Assembly (NCBI RefSeq): GCF_021365465.1
Contig: NZ_CP089932.1
Coordinates: 186,001-250,000, forward strand
Length of the DNA stretch: 64,000 nt
From: Erwinia tracheiphila
Lineage (GTDB): Bacteria > Pseudomonadota > Gammaproteobacteria > Enterobacterales > Enterobacteriaceae
Direction: 5' to 3'
Positions within the stretch are counted from its first letter, which is position 1. Each line of letters starts with the position of its first letter. The notes under the pieces were generated by a model. The model was not told where the DNA came from. It saw only the letters and a program-made list of their open reading frames with translations, and did not search any database. This document shows positions 53,266 to 64,000 of the stretch, piece after piece. The translations under genes were made by a program, and so were the position numbers.

Positions 53266-54612
53266 ATGAGAACAAATAAAGTCGTATGGAGTGAAGGCCT
53301 TTTTCTGCGACCTCAGCTCTTTCAGCAGCAGGAACGGTATTTAGAATATTATGCGCATAAACGCGCTGCGACGATAACCCCTTTTTTCTGGGGATATGCA
53401 CATTATGATATAGATTTTGAGGCGCTATCTTACGGAAAACTCGTGTTACGTTCTGGAAGAGGTGTACTGCCCGATGGTACGCCGTTTGATATTCCAGACC
53501 ATGCTGACCTTCCTGAGCCTCTAAATATCAGTCCGGATCATTTAGGGAAGATAATTTATCTGGCAGTGCCATTACGACTGGATAATAGAGATGAAACGAT
53601 ATTCGATTCCGGTGACTACGGCTCTCTCGCCCGCTTTTCTGCATTTGAAACAGAGTTAAGCGATACCAATTCAATTTGTCAGGGATCTAAACCCGTTCAG
53701 TTGGCCAGCCTGCGCCTGAAGCTGGTCGCTGAAAGTGAAATGACGGAGTCCTGGATAGGATTACCATTGGCCAGGGTCAAGGCGATTCAGCCTGATGGCA
53801 GTGTGCTACTCCATGTTGAAGATTATATTCCGCCGGTCACCGGTTACGCGGCTAATCGTCTGTTGACCGAATGGCTGACCCACCTTAATGGCCTGGTGAA
53901 GATGCGTGCGGAGATGCTGGCGGAGCGCTTATCAAGCAGTGATGGTAAAGCAAGCAGCAGCGCGGAAGTTGTTGATTATTTACTTTTGCAGATCTTCAAC
54001 AAATATGAGCCCGTACTGGACCATCTAAGAAACATTCCTGAGCTTCCTCCCATTATGCTTTATCAGGAGCTGGCGAAGTTTTCCGGAGAATTATCAACGT
54101 TTATTCGTACTAAGACGCGCAGACCCAAAAGTGCACCAGGTTATGATCACGCAAGGCTCTATCAGTCAATTCGTCCACTGGTTGAAGAATTACATGACTT
54201 ACTTAATCAGATTCTGGTCAGAGCGGGTCAGCTCATTACGCTGCACGCGAAAGGCAACGGCGTCTGGTCTGCTTCAGTCTTACCGGGCGAACTACGCACT
54301 TTCTCTAATCTGGTTCTTGCCGTAAATGCCCAACTGCCAATGGATGTTTTGCAACAGCAATTTTCTGCACAGACCAAAATCAGTGCACCACAGCAGTTGC
54401 ATGAACTGGTCCGTTCTCACCTGCCTGGTCTGGTTCTACAGGCATTGCCTGTTCCGCCACGGCAAATCCCTTACCAGTCGGGATATGTCTATTTTGACCT
54501 ACTTAAAAGCGGGCCTTTTTGGGATAAGATTTCTGGAACTGGTGCGTTGGCTCTTCATGTCGCGGGTGACTTTCCGGAACTGAAGATGGAGCTGTGGGGA
54601 GTCAGAAACTAA
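53266..54612 (+). CDS. tssK: T6SS baseplate protein TssK
   Basis: 448 residues, usual length. NKVVWSEGLFLRPQLFQQQE, the classical TssK N-terminus, GKLVLRSGRGVLPDGTPFDI, VLRDLPELPPIMLYQELAKF-type LRNIPELPPIMLYQELAKFS, and AGDFPELKMELWGVR at the C-terminus. TssK links the baseplate to the membrane complex through TssL and TssM. The stop overlaps the tssL start (TAATG). Confidence 0.95.
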   Translation: MRTNKVVWSEGLFLRPQLFQQQERYLEYYAHKRAATITPFFWGYAHYDIDFEALSYGKLVLRSGRGVLPDGTPFDIPDHADLPEPLNISPDHLGKIIYLAVPLRLDNRDETIFDSGDYGSLARFSAFETELSDTNSICQGSKPVQLASLRLKLVAESEMTESWIGLPLARVKAIQPDGSVLLHVEDYIPPVTGYAANRLLTEWLTHLNGLVKMRAEMLAERLSSSDGKASSSAEVVDYLLLQIFNKYEPVLDHLRNIPELPPIMLYQELAKFSGELSTFIRTKTRRPKSAPGYDHARLYQSIRPLVEELHDLLNQILVRAGQLITLHAKGNGVWSASVLPGELRTFSNLVLAVNAQLPMDVLQQQFSAQTKISAPQQLHELVRSHLPGLVLQALPVPPRQIPYQSGYVYFDLLKSGPFWDKISGTGALALHVAGDFPELKMELWGVRN

Positions 54613-55979
54613 TGAGCGAAGCAGGCCAGCCAGGGGGTACCGATTTTCCCGACCTGACGTCAGCACCCGAAGAAACGTTGACGTCGCAGGCACTGGGTAA
54701 GTTTTTGCTTGATGATCAGGCTGGTTATGACGCGCCTGATAATGTAGCAATGGCAAATATAGATAATGTCAAAACAGGAAATATTGGCAAAAATAAAAAT
54801 TTATTGAAAAGTGATGGTGTTCAACAACGTGTATTAAAGGTTAAAGCAGCTGAAAATCCGTTATTAGAAGCGGTACAACCGTTATTACGTGTATTAAGTG
54901 ATATGCCTGGGGCTATGTCGTCTTCAGAGCAGCCTGATGTGCTGAAAGAAATTCTCAAAAATGAAATTAATTTGTTTAGCGTGGTATGCGATGAGGTTGA
55001 AATCTCATGGAAGAAGATGGCTATAGTACGCTATTGCATATGTACGGCATTAGATGAAGCAGCATTAACTACCTCATGGGGTGCACAGTGGGGCTGGTCG
55101 CAAAGTAATATTCTTAACCATTTTGAAGGGGATAACGACGGCGGCAATAAATTCTTTCTGCTGGTAGGGCGTCTCTCGATGAATCCTCATGAATACGTTG
55201 ATGTGCTCGAAATCTTATTACGTATTCTGGGATTGGGATTTGAAGGGCGTTACAGTATTCTTGAGGATGGTGACCGACAGCTGACCAAAATTCGTCAGCG
55301 TTTGCTGACAATTATTCAAAGTACAAAAGATTCGATGCCTGCGGCACTTTCACCCCATGGACAGGCCACTCGGGATAAAGTTAAAAAAGAGCGTTTGATT
55401 ATACCCATTCGCGTAACGTTTTTACTTACCAGCGTTTTGGTGATATCAACCTATATCTGGTGTAAATACTGGCTGTCAAGACATGAGATTAATCTGCAGC
55501 AAAGAATATATGCCATGCAGCGGATAAACATCATTAAGCAACCAGCTGTTTCCAGATTAAGGCTTGCTATTCTGTTGAAAGAAGAAATAAAAAGAGAGCT
55601 GGTTAGCGTTGATGAAACTCAGGCTCAAAGTAAAGTTGTCATTCGCGGTGATTCAATTTTTCTGTCAGGATCGGAAAAGGTTCTTCCCGATATGGAGCCA
55701 CTGCTAAAACGCATTGCCAAAGAGGTTCATCGCGTAAACGGCAAGGTAGTGATTGTTGGTCATACCGATTCGATACCCGTTAGAACAAAAGCATTTCCTG
55801 ATAATAAAACGCTGTCTGAAAAACGTGCTGCCTGGGTTGCACGCTATTTCATTGCGGAAGGTATCGAACCGAAAAAAATCATATCTGAAGGTGTTGGGGA
55901 TACTCAACCTGTCAGTAGTAACAAAGATAATCAGGGACGTGCGCAAAACAGGCGTGTGGAATTTTTTGTGACTTATTAA
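54612..55979 (+). CDS. tssL: T6SS membrane protein TssL with OmpA domain (DotU type)
   Basis: 455 residues from ATG 54612 (overlapping the tssK stop; GGGGAG upstream). N-terminal 90 residues are a polar extension; DotU domain about 90-250 with NPLLEAVQPLLRVLSDMP, YCICTALDEAALTTSWG, NIFNHFEGDNDGG-like ILNHFEGDNDGGNKFFLLV and LRILGLGFEGRYSILEDG; one transmembrane helix about 272-290 (FLLTSVLVISTYIWCKYW); C-terminal OmpA-like domain with VVIVGHTDSIPVRTKAFPDN and GVGDTQPVSSNKDNQGRAQN. Combines the two functions that the extra minus-arm pair (34607, 33123) has as separate proteins. Confidence 0.94.
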   Translation: MSEAGQPGGTDFPDLTSAPEETLTSQALGKFLLDDQAGYDAPDNVAMANIDNVKTGNIGKNKNLLKSDGVQQRVLKVKAAENPLLEAVQPLLRVLSDMPGAMSSSEQPDVLKEILKNEINLFSVVCDEVEISWKKMAIVRYCICTALDEAALTTSWGAQWGWSQSNILNHFEGDNDGGNKFFLLVGRLSMNPHEYVDVLEILLRILGLGFEGRYSILEDGDRQLTKIRQRLLTIIQSTKDSMPAALSPHGQATRDKVKKERLIIPIRVTFLLTSVLVISTYIWCKYWLSRHEINLQQRIYAMQRINIIKQPAVSRLRLAILLKEEIKRELVSVDETQAQSKVVIRGDSIFLSGSEKVLPDMEPLLKRIAKEVHRVNGKVVIVGHTDSIPVRTKAFPDNKTLSEKRAAWVARYFIAEGIEPKKIISEGVGDTQPVSSNKDNQGRAQNRRVEFFVTY

Positions 55980-55990
55980 TGAGTTAACTA

Positions 55991-58900
55991 ATGTTTTATT
56001 TGAATAGACTTTTCTCACGGCGTTTCACTAAAGCGTTGATGGTCATTACTTTCTTCGCACTTCTTATTGCTGCAATCTGGTTTATTGGGCCTTTTCTTGG
56101 CTTTGGCGAAACGCGTCCTCTTGAAAGCATAGAGTCTCGCGTTATCTTTATACTGATTGCGTTACTCTGCCTGGTGGCACTTTGGTTTAATGCGCCATTT
56201 TTTCTTATCGTGGTTGCTACGGTATGCGGAATTGTCTGGGTAATTGGCCCCTATATATTTATAGGGGATGGCTATCCATTGGCAGATATGATGGCCCGGT
56301 TAATTGTTATTGGTGCTATATTTTTCCTTGCAATTATATATGGTGTCTGGAAATTATTATTGGCGTTAAGGAATAACCCAAAGTTACTTGATACCTTCTT
56401 CAGCAGTAAAGAGCATAAGCCCGAAGAACAGGTACATGAAATCAATGCTGTAATACGTGATGCGGTCGATTATATAAAGAAAACTAACAAAAATGCTCCT
56501 CTTATCCGGCGTCTCTTCCAGCCAAAAAAATCACTCAACGATCTTCCATGGTACATGGTCATTGGAGCCAAAGGTGCAGGAAAAACATCAGCAATTTTGA
56601 ACTCCGGGCAAAGTTTTCCCCGGCCAGAGCAGCTGAGTCGCGTATGTAAAGAGAATGCATCCACTGAGAATTGTGAATGCTGGTTCGCTAATCAGGCATT
56701 ATTTATTGATACCGCTGGAAAATATATTGATGAAGCTCACGGTGAATTATCCGAATGGAAAGGGCTGTTAAAATCTATTAGAAAATATCGCCCGGTAAAA
56801 GCGCTTAATGGCGTCATCGTTACCGTTTCTGTCTCTGACATCATGGGGCGAAACAAAGCAGAACTTTACGATATTTCATCAAAAATTCGTTCATGCCTTG
56901 ACGATACGCGTAAGTCGCTTGGGGTGCATTTTCCGGTGTACGTGCTGGTGACCAAGTTGGATCAGCTACATGGATTTGCCGAATATTTCCGTATTCTGAC
57001 TGAACAGGAGCGGGAACAAATTTGGGGCGTCACGTTTCCCTATGGCGATAACATGAAAACTGCCGTGGCAGAATTACGGACGCTGGTCGAGTCTGAACTC
57101 TCCTTGCTTGAGAATCGTATCGAAAGGAATATGACGATGCGTCAGCAGGAAGAATATGAAAATGGCGACAGAAAGAAAATGTATGCCTTGCCCCAGGATT
57201 TCAGATTACTGAACCAGGCAGTGATTGAAATATTGCAAAACATATTTTTTGTCTCGCGCTATGATGAAAGTCAAAGCCACACGTCTATGCGTGGGGTTTA
57301 TTTCAGTAGTAGCCATCAGCCACAAAATAGCGTGATGATAAATAACTGTACGCTGATTCAGAAATGGCGAAATTTTATCACCAATCAAAGCCGCGAGCAT
57401 CTTGCATGGTCAGCTTCAGTTCAGAAAGATACCGAGTTTTTGATAAAAGATATTTCTTATGGACGTCAGTATTTTCTCCGCGAGCTTTTTTCTGAGGTCA
57501 TTGTTAAAGATGCCACCCTTGTAAGGCATAATCTTCGCGTGGTATCGAAATATCGGTTCCAGAACTTCTTTGGTCATTGCTTGTGTCTTATGGTTGGCGC
57601 GCTGTTACTTAATGGTTTTTATGAGAGCTATCATAATAATGGCGCTTATCTGGATGCGATTGATATCAAAGTCGGCAAACTGGAAAATAATGTGCAATCA
57701 TTCTTAAAAACGACAAATCAAACGATGTTGCCGGTTTTATTGAATCTCGCACAGTATTTGCCTGAGTTTAGTAACCTGAATATCCAGGAGCCGGATTTAG
57801 ACTACCGTTATGGTCTTTATGTCGGCAAGGAAATGGATCGGAATGCTGATGGTTTATATCACTTCTTTCTCAGAAAATTACTCTTTCCAATGATTGAAAG
57901 TGATTCACATAATGCACTGAGAACGGCGGTTGACGATGCTCAACCGGCAGAGGTTTATAACAAACTCAAGCTTTATCTGATGATTTCAGGTCAGGGACAA
58001 TTCAATCTGGATTATGTGATCACCCATGTTACCGATGCCTGGGACAGTAGCGGAAAAATACAGCCCTATCAGGAAAGAAGTTTGTTTATGGCTCACCTGA
58101 GAAATCTGTTTAGCCAGCCATCCTGGCGAGAATATGGCGAAGAGGTAGATAAAACGCTGCTTACCGATGCCCGGGAATTACTCAATCGTAACCCCCACAG
58201 TGTGCGTTTATATGAACGAGTAAAATCGGCAATGCAGGCTGATGCGCCTGATAATCTTACGTTAAATAAAATAACTGATGAGCAGGCTGGGCAGATTTTT
58301 ACTTCAACTGATTCCACTATGTTGGAAAAAGGGGTGCCGGGTCTGTTTACTTATAATGGCTATCACCAGATTTTTAAAAAAAAACTGAGCAGTGTTTTAA
58401 AAAAACTTGATGATGAAGATCGATGGATAATGGGAAACACGGCATCTGCCGCATCCCTTAAAATGTTACGTGCAGATCCGACCGCGGGTATTGTGGACCC
58501 AACAAAAGACACGCTGACCAGGCTGTATCTCCAGGAGTACACCCAAACCTGGCAAAAATTTTTGCAGAGTATTCGACTGAGATCGGATGGGCTGGACAAC
58601 CAAAGCATGGGACTTTCTTTTGATATCTACATGATGCGCAAGTTGGTTTCCAGTAATTCACCCTTGATTAATCTGGCTAAAGTGGCGGTCAAGGAGACAA
58701 CACTGGCAGCAGAGCAGCTGGAAAATTTGCTTAAAGGCCAGAATATTATTGCCAATAATCAGTTAATTGATGCCGCGTCAAAAGTAAACCTGGCGCTGGC
58801 GGCGCAGGAAAAAATAATACTCAGGCGAGGTGTTGATGACTACTTCGCTTCGCTTCGCGAATTTGTAGGTGGAGAAGCAGACGCTGTCGGCAGATCGGCT

Positions 58901-59800
58901 TCAGGAACCCGATTGGCGACAATCATTGATGTGCTGAACGAGCAATATACGCAACTGGTTATCTCTGACAGTGCCATTCAACAGGGTAATTTACCTGAGG
59001 TTTCTGATATTGGCCAGCGTCTGAGTGCTGAGTCTGCGGTATGGCCGGATCCTTTTAAATATATTATCGCTCCTTTATTGACCGGTGCCTACAAGCGAGT
59101 CAATTATCAGGTTGTCAGTAATGCCAATAAGACCATTGCTGCGAGTCTTGGTGAAGTGTGCCGTACGACTTTGCAGGGACGATATCCTTTTGTGGACACT
59201 ACAGAGGAAGTCAGTCTGCGTGATTTCGAGCAATTTTTTGCAGTAGGTGGCATTGTTGATGATTACTTTATGAAGAACCTGGCGGATAAGGTTGATACCT
59301 CAACCAGACCCTGGCGTTATGAAAGAAACGTTGATGTCTCATCGTCAGAAGGACTGGGAATTTTTGAACTGACGCAGCAAATTCAAAAAGCTTTTTTTCA
59401 GAATGGTAACAATAAACTGGCGGTCAACTATACGGTGGCAATACCTTATATGTCACCGACGGTTAGCCAGTTAACGCTAAACTTTGACGGTAACATAATG
59501 ACTTATGCCCACGGGCCGGTGATGCCAAAATCGTTTAACTGGCCTGGAAAACGCTCTGAATCCATTGTCAGCATGAGTTTAAAACCTCGCATTACATTAG
59601 AAGACAATGGGGTGACAAAAAAAGGGCCTTGGGCGTTGATGCGCTGGCTGGACACCGTTGAGGATATTGAAACGTCAGACACAGGTCAGCCTGTTCTTAT
59701 ATTTGATATGAATAATCGCCAGGTAAAAGTAGAAGTCACTGGGTTGACTTATAAAAATGAGTTGATTATTGATCTACTAAAAAATTTCAATTGTCCATGA
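55991..59800 (+). CDS. tssM: T6SS inner-membrane protein TssM (IcmF)
   Basis: 1269 residues, slightly longer than usual. Two N-terminal membrane helices (about 14-35 and 50-80) plus another near 90-115, a cytoplasmic P-loop domain with Walker A GAKGAGKTS (from residue 192) and LFIDTAGKYIDE, a further helix about 525-545 (CLCLMVGALLLNGFYESY), and a large periplasmic part ending in the beta-sandwich that meets TssJ (GPVMPKSFNWPGKRSESIV, GPWALMRWLDTVEDIETSD). Walker A is complete, so ATP binding may be kept. Spans the periplasm between TssL and TssJ. Confidence 0.95.
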   Translation: MFYLNRLFSRRFTKALMVITFFALLIAAIWFIGPFLGFGETRPLESIESRVIFILIALLCLVALWFNAPFFLIVVATVCGIVWVIGPYIFIGDGYPLADMMARLIVIGAIFFLAIIYGVWKLLLALRNNPKLLDTFFSSKEHKPEEQVHEINAVIRDAVDYIKKTNKNAPLIRRLFQPKKSLNDLPWYMVIGAKGAGKTSAILNSGQSFPRPEQLSRVCKENASTENCECWFANQALFIDTAGKYIDEAHGELSEWKGLLKSIRKYRPVKALNGVIVTVSVSDIMGRNKAELYDISSKIRSCLDDTRKSLGVHFPVYVLVTKLDQLHGFAEYFRILTEQEREQIWGVTFPYGDNMKTAVAELRTLVESELSLLENRIERNMTMRQQEEYENGDRKKMYALPQDFRLLNQAVIEILQNIFFVSRYDESQSHTSMRGVYFSSSHQPQNSVMINNCTLIQKWRNFITNQSREHLAWSASVQKDTEFLIKDISYGRQYFLRELFSEVIVKDATLVRHNLRVVSKYRFQNFFGHCLCLMVGALLLNGFYESYHNNGAYLDAIDIKVGKLENNVQSFLKTTNQTMLPVLLNLAQYLPEFSNLNIQEPDLDYRYGLYVGKEMDRNADGLYHFFLRKLLFPMIESDSHNALRTAVDDAQPAEVYNKLKLYLMISGQGQFNLDYVITHVTDAWDSSGKIQPYQERSLFMAHLRNLFSQPSWREYGEEVDKTLLTDARELLNRNPHSVRLYERVKSAMQADAPDNLTLNKITDEQAGQIFTSTDSTMLEKGVPGLFTYNGYHQIFKKKLSSVLKKLDDEDRWIMGNTASAASLKMLRADPTAGIVDPTKDTLTRLYLQEYTQTWQKFLQSIRLRSDGLDNQSMGLSFDIYMMRKLVSSNSPLINLAKVAVKETTLAAEQLENLLKGQNIIANNQLIDAASKVNLALAAQEKIILRRGVDDYFASLREFVGGEADAVGRSASGTRLATIIDVLNEQYTQLVISDSAIQQGNLPEVSDIGQRLSAESAVWPDPFKYIIAPLLTGAYKRVNYQVVSNANKTIAASLGEVCRTTLQGRYPFVDTTEEVSLRDFEQFFAVGGIVDDYFMKNLADKVDTSTRPWRYERNVDVSSSEGLGIFELTQQIQKAFFQNGNNKLAVNYTVAIPYMSPTVSQLTLNFDGNIMTYAHGPVMPKSFNWPGKRSESIVSMSLKPRITLEDNGVTKKGPWALMRWLDTVEDIETSDTGQPVLIFDMNNRQVKVEVTGLTYKNELIIDLLKNFNCP

Positions 59801-59851
59801 TGCGTCCAGAAAGACTGAACACTTATCGTTACTTTTAGCAGGATAGAAAAC

Positions 59852-60496
59852 ATGGATGTGTGTATATCGTTAACCGACACGGTTAAAAAGAGACGACTGT
59901 GGCAGCGATTTCAAAAAAAACAAAAAATAGCGGATGCATTATTAAATGATATTATCCCAAAGATTACGCCGACATTGTCGGGGCAGAATTTGCCGATAAA
60001 TTATCCCTGGTGTTTTGTTATGCCCGCTAATAAAGACGGTTTTTGCTTTGGTGCTCTATTGCCTGTCGTGAGTCATCGGGAGATGAAAACTGTTTTTGCA
60101 TTACACATCCATATTTCATATTCGGTTTTGTGTGAGAATATGAAGTCAAATCTTCACCTTGCATTCTGGCTTTCCAGAATACTTCATAGTTATCAGAAAG
60201 AACACATTGTGACTGGCACCAGAACTGATCTGAGAGAATGGGTAAAAACACTGGAACGTTCATTCTCACCTTTTTGGGAAAAGCTTCTGATAAATGAGCA
60301 GTTCAGGTTCAGGAATCGTTCGGAGTTATTACTTTCTTTTGAGGGAAAAGATGAAGGAAAAATAACCTGTGATAGTGGCGTTGACATTATGCCCTGGACA
60401 AACTGGCCGGGCTGCATTCGGACAGAAGGCAAAATATGGCTGTGGAGACAAAGCAGGTATGGACGAATAATTGATTCACAAACGATTTTATTGTAA
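59852..60496 (+). CDS. T6SS-locus protein, possibly TagF-like, function unassigned
   Basis: 214 residues, no signal peptide or membrane helix. Lies between tssM and vgrG. The stretch PWCFVMPANKDGFCFGALLP then SHREMKTVFALHIHISY recalls the region of TagF where the protein passes from the substrate-like strand to FPLT, but I cannot match the usual N-terminal WFGKLPxxGDF. The remainder (LREWVKTLERSFSPFWEKLL, GVDIMPWTNWPGCIRTEGKI) is unfamiliar. Conserved T6SS position suggests a regulatory or assembly accessory. Confidence 0.45.
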   Translation: MDVCISLTDTVKKRRLWQRFQKKQKIADALLNDIIPKITPTLSGQNLPINYPWCFVMPANKDGFCFGALLPVVSHREMKTVFALHIHISYSVLCENMKSNLHLAFWLSRILHSYQKEHIVTGTRTDLREWVKTLERSFSPFWEKLLINEQFRFRNRSELLLSFEGKDEGKITCDSGVDIMPWTNWPGCIRTEGKIWLWRQSRYGRIIDSQTILL

Positions 60497-60553
60497 GCGC
60501 AAGGAAGCCGCGGGTTGGCTGTTAATTAAATATGAATTTAGCAGGTAATTAAT

Positions 60554-62917
<2,364 letters not shown>

Positions 62918-63040
62918 CTTCTTATCTTGCTGTTGAGAGCCAGTGAAAATGCTGATTGCAATGGAACAAGGTTAGCAGGCCATGCCATTGCATCAGCAGA
63001 GATCCTTATCAATTTTCTTTCAGTAAAAGGGAGTAAAAGT

Positions 63041-63310
63041 ATGTCACAGAGTGCTGCCAGATTAGGGGATGCAACAGGCCATGGAGGAGCACTGGTAAGT
63101 GGATCGGGTAACGTTTTTATCAATGGTCTGTCGGCGGCTACAGTAGGGTTAAGTATTGCCCCATGCGCCTTATTGCATGGGGCTGCACCCGTTGCCTGCG
63201 GCTCGGGAACGGTATTTATTAACGGTTTTCCCGCTGCAAGATTGGGGGATATCACCGGCTGTGGTGCGCCGATCGTGAGCGGTTCCGGCGATGTTTTTAT
63301 TGGTAACTGA
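63041..63310 (+). CDS. PAAR-domain spike-tip protein
   Basis: 89 residues from ATG 63041 (AAAAGGGAGT upstream; a longer frame from 62927 has no site). PAAR repeats: SAARLGDATGHGGALVSGSG, NVFINGLSAATVGLS, CGSGTVFINGFPAARLGDIT and GCGAPIVSGSGDVFIGN, with His and Cys residues suited to zinc binding. Sharpens the VgrG trimer tip and may carry effectors by non-covalent contact. No transmembrane or toxin extension, so it is a stand-alone PAAR. Confidence 0.94.
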   Translation: MSQSAARLGDATGHGGALVSGSGNVFINGLSAATVGLSIAPCALLHGAAPVACGSGTVFINGFPAARLGDITGCGAPIVSGSGDVFIGN

Positions 63311-63312
63311 AT

Positions 63313-64000
63313 ATGCGACTGTTAATGACCTGGCCCGATAACCAGCGAGTGTTTCAACTGGACAATTCCTGCATGGTTGAAAATGCGGTTTGTTTTAGCG
63401 TTGAACAGGGAACGTTTGGGCCACATACACCTGCTATTAATGAGGAGGTTGTTTATTTCTACAATACTGCCAGTGGCCCGGTCATTCTCAACAATTGTAA
63501 AGCGCTTATTTGCCGGATTGATGATACTGATATCAACTGGGGCCAGAAGCACCCGCTTCTTTTTGGTGTCTCACTGCAGCTGGGGCATTTCACTTTTCTG
63601 GTGGAATTAAATAATGAAGCCGTCGATGATGACGGGCTGCTTCACAATTTGTTTGGTGTACATTCTGAGAAAGAAAAAGCTGACTTAATTGTGCCAGAAG
63701 TAGAGGATATTTTGCCAAATGGCGGTCATTATACGGGCGATCTCCGTTACTTCAGCGAGGAGGGTTCAGAGTCAGACGTCGATATACTCAAAAAGCTTGA
63801 GGTTGAATACAAAAAGTTTCTGATATGGGGAGAGCAGAGCAGGCGTTTTTTTGACGAAAAAGCAGAGAATCAAAATAAGTTTTTTAACGAAGATCCTTAT
63901 TTTGAACTGATCAGAGATGAGATGAAAACCAAAACAATGACCGAATGCATTGTTCATGCTCCTTCTCTTTTTCATGAAGTCTGGAAAGAGATAAATACGA
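63313..64000 (+). CDS. TagK-like T6SS-associated protein, 3' end missing
   Basis: Starts at ATG 63313, two bases after the PAAR stop, and stays open to the window end (at least 229 residues). The N-terminal 100 residues are beta-rich in the manner of an FHA-like domain (RLLMTWPDNQRVFQLDNSC, SVEQGTFGPHTPAINEEVVY, LLFGVSLQLGHFTFLVEL), followed by a polar helical region (LEVEYKKFLIWGEQSRRFFD). This resembles the enterobacterial TagK family found beside vgrG/PAAR genes, whose function is not established. Assignment is from layout and position. Confidence 0.6.
   Translation, partial: MRLLMTWPDNQRVFQLDNSCMVENAVCFSVEQGTFGPHTPAINEEVVYFYNTASGPVILNNCKALICRIDDTDINWGQKHPLLFGVSLQLGHFTFLVELNNEAVDDDGLLHNLFGVHSEKEKADLIVPEVEDILPNGGHYTGDLRYFSEEGSESDVDILKKLEVEYKKFLIWGEQSRRFFDEKAENQNKFFNEDPYFELIRDEMKTKTMTECIVHAPSLFHEVWKEINT

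Overview
The window comes from a member of the Enterobacterales. It carries recognisable enterobacterial housekeeping-type genes (yhjE, mntP, cbpA/cbpM remnants, adhP, kduD), but their products are clearly diverged from the E. coli versions I remember. Together with an Inv/Spa (SPI-1)-class type III secretion locus, a rhamnogalacturonide-type catabolic operon and a large type VI secretion (T6SS) locus, this suggests a plant- or insect-associated genus of the Erwinia/Pantoea kind. That placement is inference; no rRNA or other decisive marker is present.

Bases 1-9.3 kb: the distal end of an SPI-1-class T3SS operon, all on +: spaS (3' end only), sicA, sipB, sipC, sipD, then a large repeat-containing gene where Salmonella has sipA, then an iacP-like acyl carrier gene and a strong terminator. 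The large gene encodes what I read as a circularly permuted OTU cysteine protease (His motif before the Cys motif), so it is a candidate deubiquitinase effector.

Bases 9.4-24.3 kb: a decayed, insertion-rich stretch. It has three 1201-bp IS481-family copies, one IS4-family copy inserted in the loop of a terminator, and an IS630-family element split by two IS481 copies, with its middle third inverted between them. Between these lie intact yagU-like, yhjE, mntP (with an MntR-box palindrome), an AzuC-like 25-residue microprotein, a small secreted protein and an SgcJ/EcaC-like protein, plus pseudogenes of an RND adaptor, a resolvase, two SDR enzymes, cbpA and cbpM.

Bases 24.7-30.4 kb: a minus-strand operon for unsaturated uronate/rhamnogalacturonide use (GPH transporter, GH105 hydrolase, KduD dehydrogenase, RpiB-like isomerase), then adhP on +. 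Bases 30.4-31.9 kb hold no convincing gene.

Bases 31.9-64 kb: a T6SS locus with divergent arms. The minus arm runs tssF-tssG-tssA-fimbrial adhesin-GT60-type glycosyltransferase-short DotU-like protein-OmpA-like protein-DcrB/EagR-like protein. The plus arm runs clpV, a complete chaperone-usher fimbrial operon (pilin, chaperone, usher, second pilin), tssB, tssC, hcp, tssJ, tssK, tssL, tssM, an unassigned gene, vgrG with a polyglycine/proline-rich tail, PAAR and a TagK-like gene cut by the window end. A LuxR-type regulator faces the minus arm. A fimbrial system is thus built into both arms of the T6SS, with its probable tip adhesin next to a cytoplasmic-type GlcNAc transferase and a second DotU/OmpA pair. 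This composite is the most interesting unit of the window, followed by the permuted OTU effector.
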